From: Agarophyton chilense
Taxonomy: Eukaryota; Rhodophyta; Florideophyceae; Gracilariales; Gracilariaceae
Direction of reading: 5' to 3'
DNA length: 64,000 bases
NCBI GenBank assembly: GCA_030374765.1
Contig: JARGXX010000080.1
Coordinates: forward strand, 1,922,001 to 1,986,000
The notes under the pieces are model-generated. The model saw only the letters and a list, made by a program, of their open reading frames with translations. It was not told the DNA's origin and made no database searches. The position numbers were made by a program, and so were the translations under genes. This document shows, one piece after another, positions 10,653-23,600 of the stretch (within the stretch, counting starts at the first letter, position 1; the number at the start of each line of letters is the position of its first letter).

Positions 10653-12538
10653 ATGAAGCAACCTTCTCCAAAAATCAGCGAACTAAGCCCTTTTTCTCGA
10701 AATTCTCTCTTGATTCTCTCTCATGCCGCCACGAGCAGCAGCCAAAGCACTTGCGCGCACATAGTCGAGCATGGTCGTATGATTCTTCGCCATCAGTCTG
10801 GCTGCTTTGCGAGCTTCTTCAGCGATGCACTATTCTCCTTTAACCTCTTTGGCAATGCCCCGTAAATGTGGTTCTCTCACCTTCAATATTTTCTTCTGAA
10901 GCCCGTCGGCCCGCATCAAAACTTCTTCAAGCTTGGCTGTCATTCACCTTTTCGGCTCAAGCTTCGCATTTAATCGCGTAATTTCAACCTCATGAGCTCT
11001 GTCGACAACCTTTGACGTACGCATATTTTTTCCAGAGATTTTTGGGACCGCTCCAGGTTTCCCATGTGTTCGGAAACTTTTTTTGAGTTCGCAATTCATG
11101 ACAGAGAGCTCCTCCTCTCTCAATCGCAAATTTTCTTTCAAGTTCTAGAACAGCCTTTCCTTCTTCTCGAGAATTTTGTTTAGTCCTGGGCTATTTTTAT
11201 CTCTGAAGCAAGTACATCAACCTCTTTCAGGAAGAGGTCCATTTCGTACCGAAGGCTACTGCATTCTGCGTTTGATTCCAGTATTTTTGTTTGAGCGTCA
11301 CTCAGCAGCATCTTTGTGATATCCAGTTGTTGTACAATGTTTCCAACGGAGGTTGAAAATTTCCTTTCAGTGCGCTTGAGATCCAACGTATTCTGTAGAA
11401 AGAGTGGTCAGGGCGTGTCATACTTTGAATAGCTGGCAGATATTCCGCTTCTCTTGCTCATATTAAGACTAGAGGCCTGTTTCATGCTCTTGAGATGGTT
11501 TAGAGAGGAGTGACGGACAGATTGTAGCTGCCTCGCGCCGAACTGCAGATGAATCGTTTCCTTTCCTTGAATAATATTTTCCACGGTGGAAGCAGAACGG
11601 GGCTGGGTGGTACAGCGCTTCAACGAGGCAATTCCAGAGCTTTTCCGCTCACAACTCCTGAGATTGGTGTCGCACATGCGTGGCTTGGTGTATGCCTTTG
11701 AAATGGTAGCGTTCACCGTTTCATCTTCCGGTTCAGAGTCACCATCATCATCATCAGTCGCGCAAAGCGACGAAGTACCTTCTGCTGAAATAAGAGCCGT
11801 GCTCTACTCGCATTGTGCGTGGGGCACCTGTGCTTGATGTATACGATTCAGAGGAATCTCTTCTACGTTTGTGTGGTTTGCAACGTAGTCAAACTCATCT
11901 CCAATATGACACTTTTGAATCCTTTGCTGGTAGTTTATCACGACAAACTCCGATAGCAGGCTCATTCTACTCTAGGCATCGCTGTAGATGTAGCTAGCGT
12001 TTGTGTCGACGCTCTGTTGAATAGGCCGTGAGAGAACACCAGGTTGTTCAGAAACCGAGAGGGATATATGGAGGTGGATCTCTGCCTCGCTGCTGCTTCC
12101 TAAGGAAGGACTTTCCTTGCATTCTATGGCAATAAGATCATACCAGGCATCTATGACCCCATTCACAGAATCGAAAATATCAGTCCATGTCATGCGAAAA
12201 AGCGAATCCTTGAACAAGATATCACATCTACGTTCTTTGACGAGCTCCTCGGACATCTGCACAGCTATCGTCGAAGTGTTTAGATCGGTGGTAGTCTGGG
12301 CGACGCCCATGGACTTTAAAGTACTTACCTACGCAGACTTCTCTTCCGCAGTACGATTGATTGCAGTATCTCTCGATGCCGTTTGCGCACACTGCATGAG
12401 AAATACGGCCAGCTGTTGATTGCCAGCCTCCGTACTTGTCTTCAAGGACGAGTTTTCAATCTTTCGAGTTTTGATCTCACCGTCCTTCTTCACCATCTCA
12501 TCTGGGAGGTTCTCAACCAACTTGGCAGGGTCGATCAA
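10653..12538 (-). pseudogene. Coiled-coil protein gene, decayed or intron-split, unknown
   Basis: The minus strand reads as a chain of heptad-rich segments: 12538-12329, 12310-11972, 11716-11408, 11386-11180 and 11141-10944, with further helical sequence to about 10653 (ending near MAKNHTTMLDYVRA). Segments such as KTRKIENSSLKTST and LREEELSVMNCELKK are typical long coiled coil. An acidic DDDDGDSEPEDE patch lies near 11.74 kb. At about 12.33 kb a GTAGGTAAGT sequence could be a real 5' splice site, with an AG-containing acceptor region about 60 bases on. Some breaks may therefore be introns, but several stops inside helices argue for decay. The composition would suit a kinesin tail or centrosomal/SMC-type protein; no motor or ATPase head is seen. 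Confidence 0.35.
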
Positions 12539-12559
12539 GTTGATGGCGCAAATCCAAGG

Positions 12560-13340
12560 GGATATATTATCGATTTGCGTGCGTCACACGTGGCCCGCTT
12601 GCAGGGCTTTCGTCGCTTTTGTGCCATGGAGGCCCAAAATAAGACGCGCGCTGTTGTTTCAAAAAAGAAACGATGCCTGGTATCACTGCGTACGCTCACA
12701 GCAATCTGCGAAGGTTCAAAACACCGGGTCGCCGGGATGCCTTCACTCCTTACGCGCTCCCCCAACGTCTAGCCTCTTCGCCGCCCCCACCGTTCTTTCT
12801 TTCTCCACAGTCGCAAACCTCCCACTGCTTGCAACCTGTTACCTCAACACAACGGTGCCTCATCCTACTTTTCTCCTTGCTACTGCTTGTAACCGCCCCG
12901 TCCCTCTGCTACCATCAGCTCAACATTTCTCAAACCACCACCATCACTATCACCATCAACCCCATCCCTCCCATTACTGGCCCTTGCTCCTCCCTCTACC
13001 CAAACCTTAGTCATCCTTAAGCCCCAGCTCGCCGCGCACCAAACTTTTACGGTGCGGCTCGTGCCCCGGCATGCAACCGAAGCCCGCCATCCCCATTCCT
13101 GCGCCTGGGCCTCTCTCCTCCCTTCTCCTTCAGCGCTTCTACGAAGGCTGCATCCAACGCTGCACGTTACGCACCCCCTTTCCGAAAGCTAACTTCCCAA
13201 CTCGCCGTTTTTTTGGGATCCCCGCACCGACTGCTCCAACACTTCATTATACTTTGCCTCAACCTTTGTATCCGTGATCCACATCCTCTCCACCGTTCTC
13301 CGCAGGGCAACACACCTTCCCTGATTTCCTGCTAAATCTA
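12560..13340. other. Pyrimidine-rich stretch, no recognised gene
   Basis: C- and T-rich sequence with only short overlapping frames. It leads into the diverged duplicated segments at 13.3-13.6 kb. Confidence 0.35.
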
Positions 13341-13343
13341 CTG

Positions 13344-13590
13344 GCAACCCCAAATCAGCCTTCTTAATCTACGTTTATACCACGATCACCAAAACATCAT
13401 CTGCTGCCGCAACCCCGTCCGCAACTAACTATCACATTGTCCTATCCTACCCATTGCCCTCCCCAGTGTGACATAACTTCACCGATTCTGTGCTAAATAC
13501 AATGCCCACCCCAACTCCGTCTTCACAATCAACGTTTGCATCACCACAACTTCATCTGCCGTCGCTATCTCGTCTGCAACTAGGTCCCGC
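13344..13590. repeat. Two diverged tandem segments
   Basis: Segment 13344-13434 and segment 13506-13590 align along their length. Both contain a CACCCCAACTCC/CAACCCCAAATC start, an AATC-ACGTTT core and a CATCTGC-GTC-CAACTA end, with a related TGCTAAAT upstream of each. They are about 160 bases apart and clearly diverged, so this is an old tandem duplication. Confidence 0.5.
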
Positions 13591-16030
13591 ACCACTAGGT
13601 GCTTCCGATTCTTCTGCTGATGTCATTCTCTGTGAAATGAGACAGGTCGGCAGACTACCCGCACAGAGTTGCCATGAGGCTGGGAATGAGGAGTTCCTCG
13701 CAAAACTTAAAAAGCATATGATGACCTATACTTTAATACGCCCCGATCGTGGAAGCAAGCTCTCCAAATCGAGGTGCAGGGAATGCATTCACTCTAACAA
13801 AAGTGACTCTGACGCGATAAGAAGACTGGGGAAGGACCTCGCTGCCAAACTTGACTCATTCACCGGGGAAATTGAAGCTACTGTTGCACCAGTCGCTTTC
13901 CTTTCTCAACTCGCAAAGTATGCGCCAACGTCTTTCAAATCATGCGTTTTAGAGTGCTTCGATTTTTCAAGAGCATTGTTGAGTGGAACAATGAACGGTG
14001 TAATCCACTCGGCTCAAGAAGCCGATGATGAGAGTGAAACTCTAACAGCAGATTTACAAGAAATGAAAAAGACGCTGTCCGAAAACCATATCTTCGGACC
14101 TGAGACTGGCTTTTTGGCGGCTGAGATGCTAGACAGGAGATCACTGTGCACAGCAGAGCTTGTACAAAGAGCCGTGAAGCTGCTCGTGTATACTTTAGCT
14201 TTCCAAGGTGATGCAGAATCGATAGCAGTCATCGATATATTGGTGAGAATATGTTACGACACACAGGGCAATGTGTTTTAGATTGCAAATCAAACGAAAT
14301 AAGAAACTCTGAACGACGGAATTCAGATCCAGTCACAAAGTGAGACGAATGTTGTGAAAAAAGATGATGATGAGGAGCTGCCAAAACACGTTCTGGACGC
14401 CAGTCCTTCTCTTAAAGCATTATTTGTGATATGGCGATTATAAGCAGGGAGTGGGATATATTATTAGTTGAGACAAGTCCGGGTTCTCCGAAAGATTACC
14501 CCACACGTATTCATATCGACCTTGCTCCTTCCACAAGATTAAAGTTCTACTGTGCGTCTTTCCTTTGCAAAGAGTGTATTTAAAAGCATTTTGAGAAAAA
14601 GATTACGAGTTTGGTCGTCGGTGGCTCTAGCCTTACTGGCCGTAGAACCCGTAATGGAGAACCTTTCTCGAGCTACAATGCTTCTTACTGCTATTTTTCG
14701 ACGCAGGCGAAGATTATACAATAATGCGAGGCAGAATGGAAAGTCGGCAATCTTACAACTCCTCCCGGAGTCTGCTGTGCCTTAATTAATTTGGGTGTTA
14801 GTTCATTTCCTGGGTGTTCAAATAGACCAGAAAGCAGGCTTAATTGAGTCTTGAAAGTGCTTGGAATTATTCCTTGATCGCTTGTTGGAGTCGAACGAAC
14901 ATGCTGGTATATTGAATGAGTAAATCGAATACCTTTCAATCGCTCAAATCGCTTTGTATAGGGATAATAATCAGGGAGCCGAATATGTAATTGAGCTTTC
15001 GCGAATGGCGGGAGGAATTCTCAGAAAGAAAATTTCTGGGCGAAAGTGGACCTTGTCTGATTACCGTGGGCGGCGGGCGTTGCCCATAGACATGTATGAA
15101 ACTGTACATAGCAGAATGAAGGCTACTGATGTGATGAGACCCTCATTGGTGGAACTTGCGAGGAAGCTGGATGATAAAAAGGTTGTGAAGTCGACAAGGA
15201 ACACGCCAAAGAATTTGGTATCCGATTTAAAGGCTTCTAGTGTCCCGAGCACGGGGCGTTTAAAGAGACGTCGCCCACGAGTTTCAAAATCCAAACCGCA
15301 CGATAATGAAAAGAAATTGTTCGACCGACTTGCAAAAGGTTGATGACAGCGATATGGATAAAGCGGAGGTCCCCGAGGGCATGTAGAAAAACGAAAGAAG
15401 CAACGCTTTTGCGAAGCCTACGGGGAAGAAAGCTAAGCTCTGTGGAGGTGTATCGTAGACAAGCAGAAGCTAACCCGTCTACAGCGAAGCAAAGAACTGG
15501 TGATATAGAGCGAAAGGACGGTGGAAAGGAGAAGGAGAACACGCCTTTGCGAATATCTGAAAGAGGTTCACGGAGAATAAAACAAAACTCTGAAGAGTTG
15601 GACGGGCAACAGGTAGAATACACTACACTTACAGAAGAGCAAAGATCAGGCATTATGAAGGATGAGACACCGGTGCGGATGTCCAAGTGCAGGTCTCGAG
15701 GTAGAAAGGGAGGTTCAGCAGAGATGGATGATGCTTTATCGGATCGTGCCGAACTTGCTGATGTATAAGATGTGGCTGACGCTGTTGATGAAGAAGAAAA
15801 ATCGGAAAAGCGAAGAAGTAACGTAAGAGAAAAGGTAGGAGCAGCAATTTTGAGTCCCGGTGAGCACAAAAAAATGAAATGAATGCTATGACGAAAAATA
15901 TGAAGGGTGATGAAGAGCAAGAGAAGTTGCGAGAAAGCAGTGAAAAAAGAGGATGAAACAGATGGGAGTGCTAGGAAGGCAAAAGGTGATGAAAGCGATG
16001 GGCGTGTACAAAGTGTGTCTACTCGAAAGT
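13490..16030 (+). pseudogene. PDS5-like sister-chromatid cohesion protein relic
   Basis: The frame 13490-14281 (263 codons) is helical and HEAT-like (PVAFLSQLAKYAPTSFKSCV, then LVQRAVKLLVYTLAF...IDILVRICYDTQGNV), reminiscent of the PDS5 segment where a cell or chromatin HEAT repeat is followed by a layer with small gaps. After a degraded stretch, 14954-15343 reads YVIELSRMAGGILRKK, a short link, then ALPIDMYETV, resembling the PDS5 C-terminal HEAT end (LCDLGLSIIKR...SLPPMLYK). It is followed by a Lys/Arg/Glu-rich tail to about 16030 with repeated TPLRIS/TPVRMS-type units. PDS5 regulates cohesin loading and release in the nucleus. Stops and frame changes at about 14281, 14400-14560 and 15343 break it. 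The long N-terminal HEAT part is missing. Another HEAT protein is possible. Confidence 0.42.
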
Positions 16031-16344
16031 GAGGAAGGAAATGGGTGAAGAGCAAGACGAGTGTTAATAAAAAACAAGCTCAAGTGGTAGTTCGTCGAAG
16101 CGCTCGCAATCGAAGACTATAGAAAGAATTTATGACTGTTAGAGCTGTTTTATGAAATATACTTTTACGCTTGGTGTGTGTGTGCGCTTTTTCTGAGACA
16201 TGACAGTCAAGTTTTAAGCAGGGGTGAAAACTGTAGCATGCAGGTGGAGAATGGGCGAGGGTGCAGCACCAGTAGAAGGCTTTGCAAGGATGGAGAGCGA
16301 GAGGTGCTTCGTGTGAAACACGCGGAATGGTTGGTTTTGCGAAT
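16031..16344. other. No recognised gene
   Basis: Short space between the convergent PDS5-like relic and the DUF4079 gene; it probably holds the 3' end of the latter. There is a short GTGTGTG run at about 16175. Confidence 0.4.
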
Positions 16345-16983
16345 TTAGGCGAGTAGAATGAGAGCACCAAGAACACAATGCACAAAAAAAGCAACCATGG
16401 TGGCTATTCCGAAGTATGCATGAAGCTTTTGTCCCTGTAGACGACCTTTGGGACTGCATTCGTTGCCAATAGTGAAACCGGTGTAGGCCAAGAGCGAATT
16501 GAGGGTCAACATGGCCAGAGCAATGGCGGCAGAACAAAAATGTAGCGATTGCCATTTGTCATGGCCTTGCATTGCGACGGACCGGGTACCGCCCGTACCA
16601 CCCATAAAAGTTAGCAGAAAGAAGGCGAGCATAATTCTTTCGCGCAACGTTTTCTGATCAACAGCCTTTTGTTTGTCTTCGTTGAGGCGACCGGTCCAGG
16701 CGTTGTAAGCGCCAGGCTCGTCCATGCCGAGCACCATGAACGGCATTAAAGCGAAATTACCCCAACCAATGACCGGCTTTGGCAGGTTGAGTGTGGCGAA
16801 GGCGTCAGCCACTTTGGTAAGCCAGGCAGGGTTGACTACCAGAAGGAGCGCTGGCAAATTGGGACCAAGCAACATTCGCAGCGGCGTACGCTCAATATTT
16901 GGACGTCGGTGACACCCAAGCGGGCGAGCAGCACGCACAATTGAAAGCGGCGTGCGCGCAGCAGGAATGAACGCGGCGTGCAT
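16345..16983 (-). CDS. Plastid-targeted DUF4079-like membrane protein
   Basis: A 212-codon frame starting at ATG 16983; an in-frame TAG lies eight codons upstream, which fixes the start. Residues 1-38 form a basic, Arg/Ser/Pro-containing leader (MHAAFIPAARTPLSIV) with Phe near the N terminus, typical of transit peptides to primary red plastids. Four or five hydrophobic segments follow (about residues 38-55, 70-85, 118-135, 147-166 and 186-211), with a Gly-rich MGGTGGTRS turn and an HAYFGIA...FFVH segment containing His residues, as in DUF4079 proteins of cyanobacteria and algae. Function is unknown; the family is probably thylakoid or envelope membrane. The frame is complete and unbroken, unlike its neighbours. 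It converges with the PDS5-like relic. Confidence 0.65.
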   Translation of the reverse strand: MHAAFIPAARTPLSIVRAARPLGCHRRPNIERTPLRMLLGPNLPALLLVVNPAWLTKVADAFATLNLPKPVIGWGNFALMPFMVLGMDEPGAYNAWTGRLNEDKQKAVDQKTLRERIMLAFFLLTFMGGTGGTRSVAMQGHDKWQSLHFCSAAIALAMLTLNSLLAYTGFTIGNECSPKGRLQGQKLHAYFGIATMVAFFVHCVLGALILLA

Positions 16984-17182
16984 CCAAGCATAGGCGGTAA
17001 ACTAGCAGGGGATTTTTCATTCGTTTACCATTCAAAATGTGCAGGATAATGATAAAGAGTCAAAAGCCAAAACTAGCTGGCGCTCTTAAAAAATGAACAG
17101 AAATTGCCTCTGCCTCCGCAATCCGTCATTTTTCGTAGGTTTTTAGCCAGATGTATTGTCACATACTAAACTAGCTGCCAAT
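16984..17182. other. Upstream region of the DUF4079 gene
   Basis: AT-richer than its surroundings; would hold the promoter of the minus-strand gene. No specific motif can be named. Confidence 0.3.
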
Positions 17183-17204
17183 ACTAGCTTTCCGAGAACA
17201 CAGA
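17183..17204 (+). repeat. Copy 1 of the ACTAGCTTTCCGARAACA motif (left bracket)
   Basis: ACTAGCTTTCCGAGAACA followed by CAGA. It is in the same orientation as the copy at 18873-18894, and together they flank the Ty3 fragment. Confidence 0.6.
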
Positions 17205-18872
17205 TGTATGTACTAACTTGAGAGCTGAGGCAATTCTAGGGACATCCTTTATCGATCGATACATAAACGCCATTTATCCAGGCCTTAGGAAAGTCGCATT
17301 CCACCGCGCACCTTCCATCTCTATAATTGGTTCGGCCCCAGAGCCAGAAGCGAACTGCAAACGAGCGGTTATCTCCAAAAATACGAAGTCCAATAAAGTT
17401 CGCTTGTCAGAATCCATAACGATACCCCCGATGACCCAAATCACTGTATCGGTCCATTCCCAGTCGTCAGGTCTCGTAATGATTCATATCCACCCGAAAA
17501 CGGTTCTGACGCAACTTATCTTATTGGCCAATGGAGTAATGGACATTAACCCCAACAGGCCCTTCTTTGTCACAATCAGCAACTTCAGAGATAGACCCGT
17601 ACGGTTACCTAAAGGTAAAGTGATTGGTATCACTCTACCTGCGCCCGTGGCCATCATGGATGCCCAGCTAGATACCCTTTCAACGCGAACTCCCGACGAG
17701 GACGCCGAATCTTGGGAGGGGACGGTCGCTTTCGGCGCAGAATTCGAATGCTATAGGCCCCAGGTACATGATCTTTTCAAAGAATTCCAGGCCATGTGGT
17801 CAGGTAGACTGGGAAAAATAAGAGCCACTACACACCGCATTGACCTTCAGAATGGTGCTACACCACAGTTCCAGCACCTATACCGTAAAGGCCTTAAGGA
17901 TAGGGAAATTGTCGCCGACCAGATGGACAAGATGCACAAAGCTCAAGTCATAGAGCCCGCGCCTCCAAACCAATCCGAATGGGCAATTCCCCTTGTCTTC
18001 GTGGCGAAGAAAGATGGCTTCGTCAGGTTCTATGTCGAATACATGAAGCTGAACGCAGTAACGAAGGGGGACTCATACCCGATACCCCACATGGATGACT
18101 GTTTTGACTCCGTGGGCGAAGCTTTCATATTTAACTGCACGCCAACTCTGGATATTGGCAAATCCCTTTGGCCGAAGATGCGAGAGCGCTGACAACCTTC
18201 CTCACCCATGAAGATCTCTTCAGTTTTACTCGTATGCCCTTTGGTTTAAAGAATGCGCCAGCAAGCTTTCAACGGGTAATGGACATCATATTGTTCAGAG
18301 TCAAATGGAAGTTCGCCCTGGTTTATTTGGATGACGTAATAATCTTCTCACGGACCGTAGAGGAACAACTTCGCCACGTGAAGACAGTGCTAACAATCCT
18401 ACAGGACGCTGGAGTAACACTGAAAATCCGCGAATGCGTCTTTTCCCAGGCCTCGGTGGACTTTCTCGTTCACGTCGTCCTCCCACGAAAGCTGAAGGTA
18501 GCCACACGGACCAGGAATGCTATCCGCCAGGTTAAACCTCCCACAACCCTCACGGAACTACAATCCTTCGTCGGCTTGTGCAATGTTTACCGACGTTTCT
18601 TTCGAGGGTTTGCGAAAATCCCGGCCCCTCTCAACACAATGCTAAAGAAGGGAACACGTTCAGTGTCCGAGGCCCTTACCGACGACCATTACGAGGCATT
18701 TTAGACCATAAAGAACAAATTGCTGAACCCACCTATATTGGCTTTACCAAAACCCAATAGGCCTTTTGTCCTGGACACAGATGCCTCTGATGTTTAAGTG
18801 GGATGTGCACTGCTACAGGAACAGGAGTCACCGAAAAACTATCGACCTATTTGATACTGGAGCAGAACGCTC
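17205..18872 (+). mobile_element. Ty3/gypsy pol fragment, broken
   Basis: An internal piece of a Ty3-type element: the second half of the protease (LGTSFIDR), the reverse transcriptase (fingers, palm with YLDD near 18328, thumb) and the start of RNase H (DTDAS). The retroviral-type protease active site, gag, integrase and both LTRs are absent. It is clearly diverged from the element at 28-40 kb and carries a few breaks. Both ends lie at copies of a 19-base motif, so the fragment looks captured or bracketed by another repeat. It is older than the 28-kb element, judging by the erosion. Confidence 0.85.
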
Positions 18873-18894
18873 ACTAGCTTTCCGAGAACAGAGA
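18873..18894 (+). repeat. Copy 2 of the ACTAGCTTTCCGARAACA motif (right bracket)
   Basis: Identical to the left copy over 19 bases (ACTAGCTTTCCGAGAACA), then GAGA against CAGA. The RNase H homology of the Ty3 fragment stops exactly here. Confidence 0.6.
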
Positions 18895-20600
18895 CGTGGA
18901 GGTAGTACCTCCACAGTTATTCGCTAATACAGTAGGCGACACCAGTCCTGCACTTATCGCTGACTTTCAACGATCACAACAGCTCTAACTGCATTCGTTC
19001 CGCGCCCACCATTAACAACGCCCACTACAGACTGCGATTCTATCAAGCACATTTAACGCCAATTAATCGACGACCACGTCTGTTCGATGCTTACGAAGCA
19101 AACTACAGAAGGCCGTCTTGGGAACCCCGTTCTTTTTGCGACCGCCCCCTTCCGTGCTCGTATTGTGTCAACAACAGATATTTCTGTCACAACAGAAGTG
19201 CAAGAGAGAAGTTAATTTCGGACTTCTGTCTCTAACATGTCCATGGTGAGCATTCGAAACATTTCGTTACGTTTTTCGTAGTCTACAAAGAGAAATGAGG
19301 CCTTTTAATTGATGTCCAATATTTGCATTTAGATTTCGATGGATGTGCAAATCACTAGATTAAAGCTAAAACTAGAAAAAGTGAAGCTTTGCATTCGACA
19401 TTAAACACGTTCTTATAGATACGCATTTCAAAAATGTCAAAATTATGATTGCACACCGTAGTAAATCTAGGCCAAAATAGATTTCGTTGAAAACACACGT
19501 AGTGCGCACCAACCACCACGACGTCGCCTAAGGCACTTTGGCCATCTGCGTCTGTTCTCTGCTTCACATTGGTAGCATCTGCAATGGACTGTTGTCAATC
19601 TGCGCCCATCACCCTCTGCGCTCGCTTCCAAACACGCACACTTCGTGCACATAATACGGTCACCAGCCGCCCACAGCGCCTCTTTAATTCTGAAAAAGCC
19701 GACTTCGTGACCCCAAATGACCACATATAGCACTGACAAAGTGCAAACCGACTGCAAATCTTCCTGTGCTCTCCGAAAAAGGTGAATTGTTTGCGCGAAC
19801 TAATCAATAAACCATCCCGCTGTCACGATTTCGCTAACCACGCTCTCGCAAACCTCTTTCGTTCTCTGTCTACCGCCGGACTTGCCTGCTAACCGCCCAC
19901 AGGAACTGCTAACAACTGCCTCAATTTTGAACGCATTACTCACCGTGCCAGACAGTGACTACACCTGCTACCGCTCGCTTTTTTTCGACTCCACAGGAAA
20001 TAGTCCCGCTGCCGAGTATTTCTGTCTCTCTAAAATCACCCAGAGTACCTTGTCCCGGTCATGGCCTATATTTCCGGGCTTTTGTCTGCGTCACCTATCC
20101 AATTCTCATCGCTAACCGCTCCAATATGTTGCCATCTTATCCTAGCGCAAGGTTTTTCCCAACCACGCCACTTCTGTTCCCACCGTTCTCGGCTTGCGCT
20201 CAACACTAAAAGTGGCCAACACCAAACATGTCCATCAGCCACTAACCTCTTTTGTAATGCGCTCCTCATAAATCCTGCGTGCGGTTGAACGCGCATGTCT
20301 CACGCCAACGTCGCCCTTCTTTCTCACACTACTGACAGCGCCTCCCAGCCACAGCGATCTTGTTGACTGCGCTTGCACGATGCCTGCGGCCTTCCACGTC
20401 CGCCGCCAACTGCGTCCATTCTACACTTATATCCCACGTCCTATCTTTACCACCAATTGCGAATTTATCGCACCAAGTCATGACCGTGTTCGCCAATGAA
20501 ATATTAAACAACGTCAAACACACAAAATGCATTAAAACCAGGACCGCTTTTATGTTTTGGGCGAACAAATTCGGCCGTGGCGCGCAGCGCCAATGTCGGC
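18895..20600. other. No recognised gene
   Basis: Only short frames, some Cys-rich (minus strand about 19757-19467) but without a recognisable zinc motif. No repeat structure noticed. Confidence 0.35.
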
Positions 20601-23600
20601 CAAAGTCCTAGTCTTTTTTTTGCTAGATGATTATGACCCAGAATGAAGAACCTACAATGAACAATTGATTTTGTTTTAATATCATATTTACTAAACTTTC
20701 AGTTAGACAATATTGCCTTGGAGAGTAGAAACAATAGAAAGGGTATTGATCTTGAAAGTGTAGAGAATTCATGAACACTGTACATTTTGCGTAACAAGGG
20801 ATTTCTCAAATAAGAGATCAAGAAATAGAATACTAAACATAACCCTTTATTTTATATTACGTTTTATAAAACCTAAATCTTCGTCCCCAATCTCACATTT
20901 GTCGAACATTTTGAGATGCTTTTCCAGGAACCAATCGTATTAAGAATGTAATTTTTTTCTTTGTCTACAGACCGCATCGTATCTTGCTTAAAGTAGTTTT
21001 TTAAGGTATGCAAATCTCATTAAAAAAAAAACATTTCATCTTTAATTATTACTATTCATGAAATAGGTGTACAGGATTGGTGTAAAGAAAAATATCAGAA
21101 GTTTGTATAACCCCGAAAATGAAACACTGCTGGATAAAAAGAACCGAATGAGAGTATGATTTAAGAGATCAATTCCTCAAGGAAACTTCGTATATTGTAA
21201 AGACAAAAGGGTAGCTGTACTTTCTTTCTGTATATAGATGTGAAGATGTTATAGTTTTCAAATATATCCTATTACCTAATTAAATCGAATTCTATCTCAA
21301 TTATTATGAGAGCTTGGCGAAAATTCTTATCAACTAAAGTGAAAGTTTTTGCTCTAATTCTTTTCTCCGTTCTTGGTTATTCTATGATAGCATTAGAAAT
21401 TTTGGAGTATACTAACTATTTGATTGTACCTTTTTCAGGAAGGTTAGGGAATCAGCTGTTTCAAGTTGCAGCCGCAAAATACTTTTTTGATCAATACGGT
21501 TATAAAAATTTCTTCTTTATAAGAAACAGGTACTCTTCGGAAACAGACTTCTCTGGAACTATATTCAAAAGCCTCAAACATGTGGACAACATTAACGAAA
21601 TTTGTGAAGAGAAAGAGGTATTGTCGTACAGTCAAGAGCGAATGAATTGTTCTATGGATTACCTGAAAGAAAGGAAAAAATGCATTTTAATGAACGGGCT
21701 TTTCCAATGCCCCAATATTGCAGCAAAAAGTGTTGCGTTTGTCAGAAATATTTTAGAGTCCCATCAATCTTTTAAAATTGCTGAAAAAAGATATTTAGAG
21801 GCAACGGGAAACTTTTCTAAAAGTATTGATGTAGTGTCAGTACATATTCGAAGAGGTGACTACACCAAAAAATTTAACAGAAACTTCTTGGAGCCACTTC
21901 CTTTGCAATATTATAAAAACGCTTTTTCAGTAATGCCAAAGAATTCTACGTTTCTCGTATATTCAGATGATACCAAATGGTGCGAAAAAAATATTCGTGA
22001 CATATTCGAAGGAGAAGGCATAAGAAAATGGAAAATTGTTTACGAAAAAAATCCGCTGATTTCACTTCTTCTTATGTCATTCGCAGACCATTTTATCATT
22101 GCGAACAGTACTTTTAGTTGGTGGGCTGCTTTTCTAGGGAATAATAAAGGAAAAATTGTTATTGCTCCAATGCAGTGGTTTGGATCCAGAGTGAGAACTC
22201 AAAGCGAAATATATCCAACAGGCTGGAAAAAAATTTAAAAATGGCAGGTCTCGGAACTTTGTCTTCAACGATCGTAATAGAAAAATTTTTACAGTGGAAG
22301 TTTAGGCGTGAGGGGCAGATATCACTTTTATGTCATACAAAAATCGTCGTGAGAAACTATCCAAGATAGAAAAAATAAGCAAAGTTAATTGAAAAGTAGA
22401 ATTCTTACTTCTAAAAGTAATCTCAGGTACATTATTTGGAAAGCACTTATTTTGATCTACTTGTTTACATTCCCAGAAAAATATACTTATCAGTCTTTAT
22501 TCACGGAACAGCAATTTAACGTAAAAAACTAATACTGAATATAGTTTCTAGAAATTGCGAATACTAGATAATATGTCTGGCTTTGTATAATTTGAATATA
22601 TTATACCATTTGTTTTGGTCTATTCCTCTTTCAATACATAGTTCCCATAAATTTCGGAAAAAAAATACGAGGAAATTGTTCGCGGGGATAGCTATTCGGG
22701 AAAATCACCAACTTTTTGATTGTTAGGAAATGTGGTTGAATAAAGTACAAGATAGAAAGCTTCAACACGAAGCTATGTTCCAACAAGGATGAATTCACCG
22801 GGCATCAATCACATGTTATAGCTGTTTCTATCATTCCTGTAGAACTATTTAAATGTTTAGATATCTGTCCCAGAATATTTTGATATGGGATTATAACAAT
22901 TTAGAAACATTCTTATTTATTAGAATTCAGGGAGATCGAAAGCCTATAAAAAAAGAGCTAGTGTTTTCGCTCCAAAGAATTTAAAACAATAGATTTCGGA
23001 ACTCTAAAAAAAAGTGCAACAAATTACGTCACTTTAATTATTTCACAACGCTTCTAGATTGAAATCCTACCCTGGGTACTTTCGTTGTAAATGCAAGACA
23101 TCTAGAAACCAAATATGGATTAAACATTTTTCAACTCCTTAACAATACTTCGGTTTTTTTCAAGCTTTCCGAATCAAGAAACTGTTTCATTTGTTTGAAA
23201 AGATCTAAGAACTGAAAACGCTAAAGCTTATACTGGGCAAGAATTTAAAAACAAACTAAAACAAAACCAGGTTTACAAGGTCACTCCAGGAAAACAAGTG
23301 ACCCAATCCCTACACTACAGCCAGTTTTCGACGATTCATTTTTGATTCATAATGTTCTGAAGAACCAAAAAACATTCTCGCATTCAACCAAAAGGAATTG
23401 CTCAATGGGAAAGTTCTTACTGCGTATCTTGAATTAGTGGAAGTGTGAATGAACTTAGTAGGAAGTATTTTTTAAAAACGAAGATATTGGAATACAAATT
23501 AATTTCGAAAACAGAACGTTCCTACTCACTGGTTGGGGCTTATTTTAAATTGAAGTGCGTATTTAACAGAGCTATGTACGTGACTACTGCACCGCAAAAA

